Assembly: GCA_021396245.1 (NCBI GenBank) | Contig: WNYE01000106.1 | Coordinates: 56,013 to 120,012, forward strand | Direction of reading: 5' to 3' | DNA: 64,000 nt | Origin: Sporothrix humicola | Taxonomy: Eukaryota > Ascomycota > Sordariomycetes > Ophiostomatales > Ophiostomataceae | Shown here: positions 11,437 to 20,606 of the stretch, piece after piece | How the letters are laid out: every line of letters begins with the position of its first letter | How positions within the stretch are numbered: the stretch's first letter is position 1 | Position numbers and translations under genes: made by a program | The notes under the pieces: generated by a model | Database searches by the model: none | What the model was told of the DNA's origin: nothing | What the model saw: only the letters and a program-made list of their open reading frames with translations

Positions 11437-12135
11437 TTACATGGCAGCAACAACGCCCAGAACACCGGCAACAGCCAGGGCAGCGCCGAAAACAGCCGTC
11501 TCCTTGGGGCCGGCGTTGGGCGTGGCGGCCGTGGTGGCGCCGTTGGTGGCCGTCGTGCCCGAGCCGCCGTTGTTGGTCGCCGTCGTCTTGCTGCCGCCGC
11601 TGCCGTTCGTGGCGGTGGTCTTGCTGCCGCCGGTCGTGGTGGCGTCCGAGCCACCAGCGGTGCTGTCGCCAGAACCACTGCCCGAACCAGAACCGCCCGC
11701 CGTCGAGCAGAAGTCGCCGTAGCTCGAGTAACCATCACCACCATCATAGTTGCCGTAGCTCGAGTAGGTGGGGCACTCGCTGATGGCGCTGGCAATGGCG
11801 GCGCTGTTGCTCGAGTACCAGTCCTCGACCTCGGACTCGTACTCGACGACCGCCGAGGAGATCGACTGGGGGATGGTAAAGTGGCAGGGGTCGGAGACGA
11901 CGACGGTCTGCTCCCACTCGAGCAGGTCGGCGGGTGGCGTGGGCATGGACGCGTAGGCCGAGGCGAGGTCTGTCAGACAGGCCTGGGCGGCGGAGGCGAC
12001 GGCGGACGGGTCGCCGCCCGAGTCGGTCTGGCGGGCCTGGAGGTCGCGGCGCATGCGGTTGTGGGCCGGGTAGATGTGGGTGGCCGTGGCGGCCGAGACG
12101 GCCAGCGAGGCGACGAGAAGCGACTTGGTGTACAT
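11437..12135 (-). CDS. Small secreted, probably GPI-anchored protein
   Basis: The 232-residue product has a signal peptide (MYTKSLLVASLAVSAATA), then a possible dibasic processing site (MRRD), and a globular region of ~110 residues with Cys and many Ala/Ser (ACLTDLASAYASMP, DPCHFTIP, AISECPTY). A Gly/Ser/Thr/Asn linker with TTATNG-like repeats follows. The C-terminus is a small-residue hydrophobic stretch (AVFGAALAVAGVLGVVAAM), typical of a GPI attachment signal. The architecture resembles fungal cell-wall/plasma-membrane GPI proteins of the DUF7735-like kind; no enzyme motif is seen. The ATG at 12135 places the signal peptide at residue 1; the open frame extends 41 codons further upstream without a plausible signal. 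Localisation is well supported, function unknown. Confidence 0.8.
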   Translation of the reverse strand: MYTKSLLVASLAVSAATATHIYPAHNRMRRDLQARQTDSGGDPSAVASAAQACLTDLASAYASMPTPPADLLEWEQTVVVSDPCHFTIPQSISSAVVEYESEVEDWYSSNSAAIASAISECPTYSSYGNYDGGDGYSSYGDFCSTAGGSGSGSGSGDSTAGGSDATTTGGSKTTATNGSGGSKTTATNNGGSGTTATNGATTAATPNAGPKETAVFGAALAVAGVLGVVAAM

Positions 12136-12379
12136 GGTGGGGGTGGTTGTTGAGAAGCGGGTTGTTGGAAAGAGTGTCGAGAAGCAAAAGAGTAAAGAGT
12201 GAAGATTAATTAAGATTACTGTGTAGTTGGTAGTGACCTGAGGATGAAGAGGAAACAAAACAAGAATGCAGTGGGAATGGGAATGGCCCCGTCTTTATGT
12301 CTTCCTCTTCATCGTCTCTTCTTCTTCCTCCACTCTCCCTCCCATCAATGCCAACGGCCAAGCCAGCAACCCAGCCTGG

Positions 12380-12401
12380 GGTCTTGGGTCTTGGGTCTTG
12401 G
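12380..12401. repeat. 7-bp tandem repeat (GGTCTTG)x3
   Basis: Three perfect GGTCTTG units plus degenerate flanking copies up to about 12415. It lies about 250 bp upstream of the minus-strand GPI-protein ATG. Confidence 0.8.
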
Positions 12402-15400
12402 GATTGGGTCTAGGTTGCCATCGCGTTGTCTGTGCGGGTGCGTGTCGAGCGTGTCTTTCTCCCTCCCTTTTTCCATTTTTGGTTTACTGTGAATCCTTTC
12501 TTTCTTCTGTGCCTGGGCTTCCTTTTTCCTCTTCCTTGCACATTTTTATGGTGTGGACAGGGGGCTGGGGCGGTCTTTGATTCTTTGGTCTGGCAAGCAC
12601 ACCACACGAATCAAAGTAAGCCTGGCCTGAAGTGCGCTGTTCTTTTCTTTCTTCGTCTCTTCTTCTTTCCTCTCGCGTGGGCTGTGCCTGCCGAGAGGGT
12701 CGTAGGGCGGGAAAAGCTTCACAGCTCCGAAAGCTCCATCTTACACGGTCGCAAAACAGGGAATCAAGCCAGGCAACCAGCGCGAAGTTGAGATACTCTG
12801 CGTGCTCCACTCAGAGGCGTTTTCTTCCAGAACAGTGGAATTGTGAGAGGGTTCCCCTGATGAAAAGTTACAAAAGTCTGCAAAGAAAAGACTGTCATTT
12901 CGGTTTCTACATCGTATTTGATGTCTGTTGCTGATGCGCCTTCTTTTCCTTTGCCTCTGTCCTCGCGTGAACAGTCCCAAAATGAAGGGGCAGCCGGATA
13001 GCGCGTGTCTGCGTGAAATTCCGCCAAAATTCCGCAGTTCATCTTACACAGGAGACTTTCACCCAATCTCAATCTCAATCTGCCCCAAAATAAATTAAGG
13101 TTGCTTAGGTTGCTAAGGTTGCTTGCTGCTCTGCCTGGGATCCGCCTTGTGTTTGACGATCCCTTCCCAAGGTGCATTGGGCTAGAAGGGCTGGCAAGGG
13201 GTGAGTGGGGACAAAAGACATACCTACCTGCTGGACAAACATGGTGAATCTCGTCGAGATGCAGAATGGTTGTCGACTCTGTTCACGAACGAACTCCTCT
13301 CCAATCTTAATTCAACTTGGAGAACAAGGAGCAGGATCATTGGTGTCTGGCGTCACCGTCAACAGATGCACCGCCTTGTTCGTTGGATCAAGTCAAGTCT
13401 AACTATTGACACCATCATGGGAAGACACAGACAAACAGACAGAACAACGGTCAAAATGGCCTTCCATGGTCGTGGCATCTTACTGCGTTGGGCATAGCTG
13501 TGTTGTACTCTCGTCCTTCTGCAAGCTTTCCAAGCTTTCCAAGAGACTCCCTCTCTCTTACACGCGCCTCTTTGGGACAAGCTCGTCTTTTTCGTTCTTG
13601 TCCGGCGTTTGTTTGGTTGCTGTCTCTTCTCTTCTGTCGTCTTGGCTGCCATCCCTTCGTTCAGCCGCTCTGCGCTAGCGTTTTGGGTCGGCGCTTTCCT
13701 TTTGGGACCCTGTGATGGAAGCCAATGTCATGCCCACGGGGCCTCCCACTGATCGTTTTGATTTTTGATCGTTGTGTCCCCCGCACAACCCGACAAAAGA
13801 GAAATTGCCCTATGAAGACGGCACTGCTTGGCAGGCTGGCCGGGTTCGTTGTGATGCCAGACGACGCTAAATACGACTAAACAGCGTCACTTGGTAGGCG
13901 TCTTTTACGGCGGCAGGTCTACTTGGAAAGATGGAGTCTTTTTTTTCACTGTCAATATTGTCACCTTCTCTCTGACGTGTGATTTTCCTGTCGAGTCGTG
14001 CTACATTTTTCTCTTTCGCTCGTTGAAGCTTGAACGTCCTTTGCATCCTCTGATAGCCCTTTTTCTTGGCACGGCTCATCCCCCAGCAATACCAATGCCA
14101 AAGGCCAAGAAATGATCCACCGAAAAAGGGATAGGTAAGAACAGAAGAATCGGGGGAATTGAGCCTTGAAAGTGGAAATGGAAATGTGAATAACTTCCAA
14201 AGACGTCGTTCATTGACAACCGCATCGAGTAATGCAAGGCAACAAGAGTTACAATGTCCGACAACCTGCATTGGTTGGATTGCCTGTTTGGTTGCCGTTG
14301 ATTGACACCCAAGTACGACATACGCAAAAGGCCGTCACACCAGCCGTTGCATGTCACACGTTTTGCTTTGCACAAAAAGCTACTTTTACTCAACGGCGGC
14401 AACCGTTCAGGCGAGGCTGATTTTATGGACCAGCCTGGACTCTCGACCTTTTGTCGCTTTGCCGATCGAGGGATGGCAAAGAAAATGTTGTTTAGTTGTT
14501 GTGCACCGTCAGACGACAGTCAGAAGACGGGACGAAGGGAAGCTAGCCAGACAATAGTTAGCAAAGTACGATGTAGTATTGGAGAGAGGTGAATGCTGTC
14601 AACACATTAGGCACAGCCACGATGCAAAACACAAAGGGACGATGCAATATTGATGTTGTCCTGTTGGCGTCTTTGTGGCGTTTTGTCCCTCTTGTCCCTG
14701 GCGTCTGTTGCTTTATGTGGCTTTGTGGCTTTTTGGCGCATTGCTTGACGATGTTGGTGCTTCAAAGGTCGACGTTCAGAGGTCTCTTGACCAATTGAGC
14801 TTTTCAGCTTTGGGCTCCCTCTTCCTCATCCTGCACTCCAATGCATCCCATCTTACCTCCCTTTGTCCAACTTTCCCCTCTCCTGTCTTCCTGCCTCTGT
14901 CGACGATGCAGTCTCACCTCCAATTCTGGTATGGGCTGGTCTAGCCCTGATCACCAACACTGATTGACTGGAACAGTGTGGCTTGTTCGTTGGCAGTTGC
15001 TGCCCATTGGTCTCTCTCTCCCTGACGAATGGCTGTCAAAGTAAGCTTTTCATGTGCTGTGCCGTACCGAGGGATCGTGGGATTGGGATTGTGGGATCGT
15101 GGGAGCAGTTCATTTGCTCGCTTTGCCACTTTTGTTGACGCTCAACGTTGCGGTGTAAGTAGTTGCAGCCTGGTTGTCGGAAAGTTGGACACATTCAATG
15201 CAAAACGGGAGAGACAGGGAAGTTGAAGCTTAGTCCAGAATCAAGCATTTCGCCAGACTACGACATAAGATGCAAAAGGAACTCTAAAAATACCGCCGAT
15301 GGGGGCCGAATGAACCATTCTGGAAGGTCAGGAGAGATGCACTTTCGTGGAAATTCTTCAGGATGAAGGTGCAGTTCTGCCATTCTGTCGACAGTCTTTT

Positions 15401-15976
15401 TCGTTAATCTCACGATCGTCATTCTTATTTCGGATTCGACTTTTTACAGGGCTCTTTTTTCCTTCTTTTCTTATTCTTCATCACGATGCTTGTCCGGCAA
15501 CTGCGGCAAACCCATGAGTCCCATGAGCCGCAATTCGATTCTTTTCTACCTGGGGCTTTTTTGGAAATGAGATGAGACTTTTTGCTTGCTGCAGTGGCGC
15601 TTGTGGACCTGTGGAGAGCAACTTTATCTCTCCGAAAACAAGGTTGTTTCAACATTTTACAGTGGGCCAGTCAAGATGTATTTTTAATGCGTTAATGGCT
15701 GCTTTTGGCGGTTTGAGCCTTTTCTCTTTTCAGTATGCTGGGCGAGCTAGTGTAAAAAGGGGCGTCCACATCGGACGGAGAGAAAAGAAAAGAAAAAAAA
15801 AAGGGGTAAAAACAGACAGGCGATGATTCGCCAGTAAAGCTTCCAGCGAAGCATCCCTGTACGACGGCTCCTGGTACAGACGCAGCACCTTTTGACATAC
15901 AGCCACAGCAACTGTGTGTTTTTCCACCCTGGCAACGCTTTTGGCCTTATGAAATCTTTTTTGGCCTTGGCAATAA

Positions 15977-16080
15977 CACTTACAGCATTTACAGCATTTA
16001 CAGCACTTACAGCACTTACAGCACTTACAGCACTTACAGCACTTACAGCACTTACAGCACTTACAGCACTTACAGCACTT
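15977..16080. repeat. 9-bp tandem array, 11 units (CACTTACAG)
   Basis: Eleven head-to-tail 9-bp units plus a CACTT partial. Units 2 and 3 are CATTTACAG; the other nine are CACTTACAG. On the minus strand the unit reads CTGTAAGTG and contains TGTAAGTG, the octamer found scattered on the plus strand elsewhere in this window. The array begins 94 bp beyond the stop of the GH106-like gene and may be transcribed in its 3' UTR. Because 9 is divisible by 3 the array is open on the plus strand (Thr-Ala-Leu repeats), but I see no gene around it. Confidence 0.95.
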
Positions 16081-16173
16081 TTAATACTTCATTATAATAA
16101 TTTAATACAGCGATAGAACACAGCGTGATTGGCAGCCAACATTCATCAACAAACCTGCCTCTTTTGACCCAAC

Positions 16174-19100
16174 TCACAACTCAACACGGACCCTTCGCCA
16201 TTGCCGGAGGACGACCTCGCCAACCAAGCCAAACTCTGCCCATTCGGGCGCGGTGTAGTACCGCGGGACGCGCGTGGGCAGGCCGACACTGCGCAGGTCA
16301 GCCTGCCGTGCTTTGACGGCATTGAAGAGGGAACTGGTGACCTCGATGCGGACGACGTTTTGGCCGGCAGAGAGGAGTGAGGAAATATCACGGCCATTGG
16401 TAAAATCGAGGCCGTTGTCCGCCGTTGCTGGATCGAATGGTGGGATGGCGATGTTGTTGACAAATACCCGCAGCGTGTGGAGGATGGGCCCTGTCAGGTG
16501 GAGAGTGTAGAGGGCGTCGTTCTGGAGAGAAGTGTTGATGGAGAAGACGGTGGTATAAGTGCCGACGCCGCTGGCCCTTTCCAGGCCTCTGATCTTTGTC
16601 CAGGGGACGAGTGTTGTCAGTGGGGTTGGTACGGTGACGACCGTCTTGTTGGCCGCGACAGACGAAGTCGTCAGAACACCCGGCGCTGCAAAGGTCTCGA
16701 CGGTGAGGTTCCATGGGCTGAGAGAAAGGGCTGTCAAGGGTGTGTTGGATGCCGATGATGGGATGGCCACAGTCGAGCCGTTCGACAGCTCAAGTGATGC
16801 TGGGGCACTGTCTTGGAGAATAATGTCGAGCTGACCGTCTTGACGGCGGCTGATGTCGACAATGTTGGGCGAGTGTGAGAGGACTGTTAGGGCTGGCTGT
16901 TCTTCAACAGTGAAAGCCAGGATTGCCGACTGTCCCTGGGAGAGAGTAATGTTGACGACAAGACGGCCATCTTTGTCCCGAGAGTACACCAGCAGCGGCG
17001 ACTGGGTTCCCGTCCAGGCATCCAAAACGTACGGCACCGCGTGCTTTTCGACAGTGTCAAAGGCGAGGGTGAAAGTGGCTGCTGGGCCACGGTTGAGAAC
17101 ATACACAAACTCTTTTCGAGACTCAACATCGGCACGCCAATGCGTGTACAGCTGGCTGGCGTTGGCGGAAGTGCTGCCGTCGAATCCTTTGACCGTATCG
17201 ACTCGAACACGTGGTGCAATACTAACTGAGGCTAGCATATCTGCTGTGAACTCGGCCAATGATATGTGCTTTACATTGGGAAAGGATCCGTCCACAAGAC
17301 GTGCCATATTGGCCGTCACATTGGCCTGGCCGGCCATACCGACGGTCTTGTTGGGTGGCGACGATCCGACAATGATGATGGGCAGACGGGCCTCGGCCAA
17401 TGTCAGGAGTGCTGTGGAGGCAGCCGGCGTGATGTGTTCCTGGCCGAGGAGGACGAGGGCCTTATACGAAGGGCCGTTAGGGCCGAGCACACCGTCTCGG
17501 ACGCCAGTGCTGTCGGCGAGAGCTGAGACGAGATTCTCACCGCCAACATACTCGTGCGTGTAGCCGGCTGCATTGAGCAGTGTGTTCACCTCCCCGTGAG
17601 CCAGCCGTGTGGTGAAGGGCACGGACCACGAGTAGAAGGCCAGGTCGACCCTCGCCGTGCCGATCTTTAAGACGAAGGAGTTGCGCGCCGCAAACTTGAG
17701 CGTATCCCCCAGGTGACGCCACGCCGGTTGCCGCGGCCCCCACATCTCGCCGAACTCGAACTGAAAGGGCGTGTAGCCGGGCCAGGTCGTGCCGGGGTAG
17801 ACACCCGAATACGGAAAGCCGTGGATCACGAGCGTGTTGACGCCGGCAGCAAAGGAGTCGCGGAGCAACCGCAAAAGAGCGGGCGCGGTCTGGGCATACG
17901 CGCCGATGCGCTGGGCGCCAATTTCTGTGGACACAACATTGCGCCCTCCTAGATGGGCCGCACCCGTAAACTGCAAATAATTGGCAATGCTCTCGCCAAA
18001 GCCGAGAGACTCGAGCTCGGGCGCGCCCACCAGCGGAATGTCGGCGGCCATGTCCAGCGGCAGGTTGTAGGCGGGCTGGCACGAGTGGTCGAGGCCGTAT
18101 TTGTGCGCCCAGGCCTGGTAGTGCCGCAGGTACGCCTGGTAGCCTTCGTTGAGTGTCAGGCGGTAGTCGTCGGAGTACCGGCCGCCGTTCACGTCTGCCG
18201 GGTCTCTCGAAAAAGCATAGGTCGTGTTGTACGGTGCGCCGAAGCCGCCCCACTGGTTGGCCCCCTGGAAGAGCACCGGTAGGACGCGGACGGCGCTGTA
18301 GCCTCTTTTCCTTTCAAAGTCGGCCAAGAACGTGGGCGTCCACCACAGCGCGGCCATCATCTCCATGCTGTCCTCCCAGGAGTAGCCCCCAACCTGGCGC
18401 AAGAGATTCTGGGTCGTCTCATCCACCAGCAGGTGTGTATCCCAAAAGTCGGTCATCTTCTGTGCCCCTGCAGCACTAAAGTGGTCCACCATCCAGGACC
18501 CGTTGCCGAGCCAAGACGACGCATTGTCGACCGACACGCAGCTGCGCTCGTTGGTGTAGCGCTGGTAGAAAGCCATGAGCTGCCAGGAGCCGACAAGAGT
18601 GTCGTTCAAAGTAACGGTGCCGTCGTGTACGTGGTCCATCAAGTCCACCACCGACGACTGGTTGAGAAAGATTGTATGAGCACCCCGTACTGTCGACTCG
18701 CCCGTCGTCTGCACGGCCAGCACGGCCACCAGCATGCTGTCCCCCCACAGCTCGGGCGCATTGATAAAGTTCTGGAGGGCCTCATAGTTGAAGTGAATCT
18801 GGGGAGGTGGCAGGTGTACAGTTGTCGCGTTGTCCGGCAGCGGTGCCACCCCGTAAACAAGCTCCATCGCTAGTCCGCGGCCGCTTTCGAGGTATGCAGT
18901 AACATTCGCCGCAGACGATGGCGGCGGTGGTGAAGGCACCCCCGCCGCCTGGTTCGCCCCGAGCGCAAAGTCCAGCGTCATCCCCCTCTCTCCGTTAGTG
19001 TCCGCCTTTCCGTGGACTGCCGTCGCATTCAGCGCTGCCGTGAATATTTTCTGGAACGCAGGCTGGCCGAACCCGTACACCGACCAGTCCGTCGACACCG

Positions 19101-19350
19101 GCGGCTGCCCGTAGTTGTAAAACGGCAGCAGCTCTAGCCCGCCCGCACCCACGGCCGCCAGGCTGGCAATGTCGGCGTCGACATCTTCCGCTAGAACGCT
19201 CGCATCGGGCAGCCAGTACCGGAACTTGGGGCGGGCCGAGTGCGGCGGTGAGGCGAACGAGGGGAGGGGCTCAACACTGGCAGTGACGACAGATGCCAGA
19301 AAGAGGATGGCGAGTGCCACTTGGCCGACAGCCGTCATAAGGGCAGCCAT
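16174..19350 (-). CDS. Secreted GH106-like glycoside hydrolase (alpha-L-rhamnosidase-type)
   Basis: The uninterrupted 1058-codon frame has a hydrophobic signal peptide (residues ~1-25, ending near VVTASV). The mature protein opens with PPHSARPKFRYWLPDASV and then DIASLAAVGAGGLELLPFYN. This matches the start of the GH106 (beta/alpha)8 catalytic domain, where an R-x-W-W/Y-P segment is followed by a helix and a 'GGLE' strand. Residues ~300-600 continue the barrel (WEDSMEMMAALWWTPTF, HGFPYSGVYPGTTWPGY). Residues ~920-1058 look like a galactose-binding-type beta-sandwich (YTLHLTGPILHTLRVFVNN, LSAGQNVVRIEV). Many N-glycosylation sequons fit secretion. The likely role is release of terminal sugars, rhamnose in characterised bacterial GH106, from plant polysaccharide or glycosides outside the cell. 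I cannot assign catalytic acids by eye, so substrate is inferred. Confidence 0.7.
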   Translation of the reverse strand: MAALMTAVGQVALAILFLASVVTASVEPLPSFASPPHSARPKFRYWLPDASVLAEDVDADIASLAAVGAGGLELLPFYNYGQPPVSTDWSVYGFGQPAFQKIFTAALNATAVHGKADTNGERGMTLDFALGANQAAGVPSPPPPSSAANVTAYLESGRGLAMELVYGVAPLPDNATTVHLPPPQIHFNYEALQNFINAPELWGDSMLVAVLAVQTTGESTVRGAHTIFLNQSSVVDLMDHVHDGTVTLNDTLVGSWQLMAFYQRYTNERSCVSVDNASSWLGNGSWMVDHFSAAGAQKMTDFWDTHLLVDETTQNLLRQVGGYSWEDSMEMMAALWWTPTFLADFERKRGYSAVRVLPVLFQGANQWGGFGAPYNTTYAFSRDPADVNGGRYSDDYRLTLNEGYQAYLRHYQAWAHKYGLDHSCQPAYNLPLDMAADIPLVGAPELESLGFGESIANYLQFTGAAHLGGRNVVSTEIGAQRIGAYAQTAPALLRLLRDSFAAGVNTLVIHGFPYSGVYPGTTWPGYTPFQFEFGEMWGPRQPAWRHLGDTLKFAARNSFVLKIGTARVDLAFYSWSVPFTTRLAHGEVNTLLNAAGYTHEYVGGENLVSALADSTGVRDGVLGPNGPSYKALVLLGQEHITPAASTALLTLAEARLPIIIVGSSPPNKTVGMAGQANVTANMARLVDGSFPNVKHISLAEFTADMLASVSIAPRVRVDTVKGFDGSTSANASQLYTHWRADVESRKEFVYVLNRGPAATFTLAFDTVEKHAVPYVLDAWTGTQSPLLVYSRDKDGRLVVNITLSQGQSAILAFTVEEQPALTVLSHSPNIVDISRRQDGQLDIILQDSAPASLELSNGSTVAIPSSASNTPLTALSLSPWNLTVETFAAPGVLTTSSVAANKTVVTVPTPLTTLVPWTKIRGLERASGVGTYTTVFSINTSLQNDALYTLHLTGPILHTLRVFVNNIAIPPFDPATADNGLDFTNGRDISSLLSAGQNVVRIEVTSSLFNAVKARQADLRSVGLPTRVPRYYTAPEWAEFGLVGEVVLRQWRRVRVEL

Positions 19351-20606
19351 GATGACAATCGGGTGGCTTGGCTGGGATCAAAGAAAATAAGAAGGGTCAT
19401 CTTTCTAGTGTCACCTACGGTTCTTGATGTCGTGGAATGCTTCGTCCTAATCTCTGGATAGAGCTCATTTACATGATACTGCGGAACAGGTTGTTCTAGT
19501 TAATAACGGGTTAAAGAAGGCTCGAAGCAGCAGCCGTGTTTGTCTCTGCTGCCGCCATCGGCTGTCTTATGCCGTTCTCGATATTGCTCGTCTATTGATT
19601 TCACAGATTGAACTGAATGCAGATTGACAACCGAAGCTCGAATCACGTTCTCAGGAACAAACCCGTGAAACTTTTTGTTTCTCTTGTCGAACTACTTCGC
19701 AGGACTACAAATTCAGACCACGACAGAAAGTAGCGGGGTTAAGGGGTTGTCAACAAATGTAAGTCGGTCGTTTTGTGTTTTGTTGTGCCACCTTAAACCA
19801 AAAAGTGACAGGAAAACAGAAAGAGGAAGCAATGTAGACAAAAAGCAGAAAAATAAATCCAGGAAGAGTCTTCAGTCGTCGTCTAGCCTGATGTCTTTAC
19901 GTCTTTCTCGCTCACCATCTAAGAAGCCTGCGATTGTGGAGGACGTGAAGATCATACCGGGGTAATGTGGTTTCACATTCTTCTTTTTCCTTTCTATTGT
20001 CGACAACATCCATTTTCCCGGTCCGTGGTTCTCGTTCATCGACGCAAATTTTGTTCTTCTCATTCTTTGCGAAATCGCCTTCTAGAACATTACCCGGGTG
20101 GTTCTCTACTCACGACTCTCAGGCTATCCGGCTATGACTCCGGCAATGTATCGTGATGTTGTGGCGACGACGATCATGGCGGGGAGAGGATGTGGACAGA
20201 AAAGGACAGATGAAAAGACAAGACGAGAGCACTTCAGACGAGTATTAATATCGCCATCATCTCCTGTCTGACAACTACCTGTCTTTGTTTTTTTCATCCC
20301 TTCACTCTCACCAATTCTCATTGTGATTCTCATTCTCATCAGCGGCCCATCTTCATCCATATCCCTCCCCATCTCATCATGTGCGTCAATTGATGGCGAT
20401 ACTTTCACAGCATTCACTAGAAGAAGCCACACACACATCTACCACACATCTGGAATGATCCCTTTCCTCTATCAAACAAGTTGTTTAATACGTTATGGAA
20501 ACGACACTCGAATCACTCGAGTTCAGATCGCAGGACATGTTATGAAGTCATAATGTATTGTCTATCAGGTATTCGTTTTATTTCATTCTACTTTCTTTCT
20601 TTGGAC
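19351..20606. other. Intergenic spacer
   Basis: Spacer between two minus-strand genes: promoter of the GH106-like gene and 3' region of the MFS gene. I see no gene, tRNA or clear TATA box. Confidence 0.55.

Larger units (their letters stand above)
12136..16173. other. 4 kb gene-free spacer
   Basis: No coding gene is supported. Open frames are short, Phe/Ser/Cys-rich and conflict between strands. It holds a 7-bp repeat at 12380-12401, a GGTTGCT/TAGGTTGCTA cluster near 13100-13125, and the 9-bp array at 15977-16080. The sequence is close to 50% GC with many CTTT/TTTC words, typical of the non-coding fraction of this window. Confidence 0.55.

Noticed and set aside
15977..16080. CRISPR-like array
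   Set aside because: Head-to-tail 9-bp units with no spacers in a eukaryotic genome; it is a simple minisatellite.
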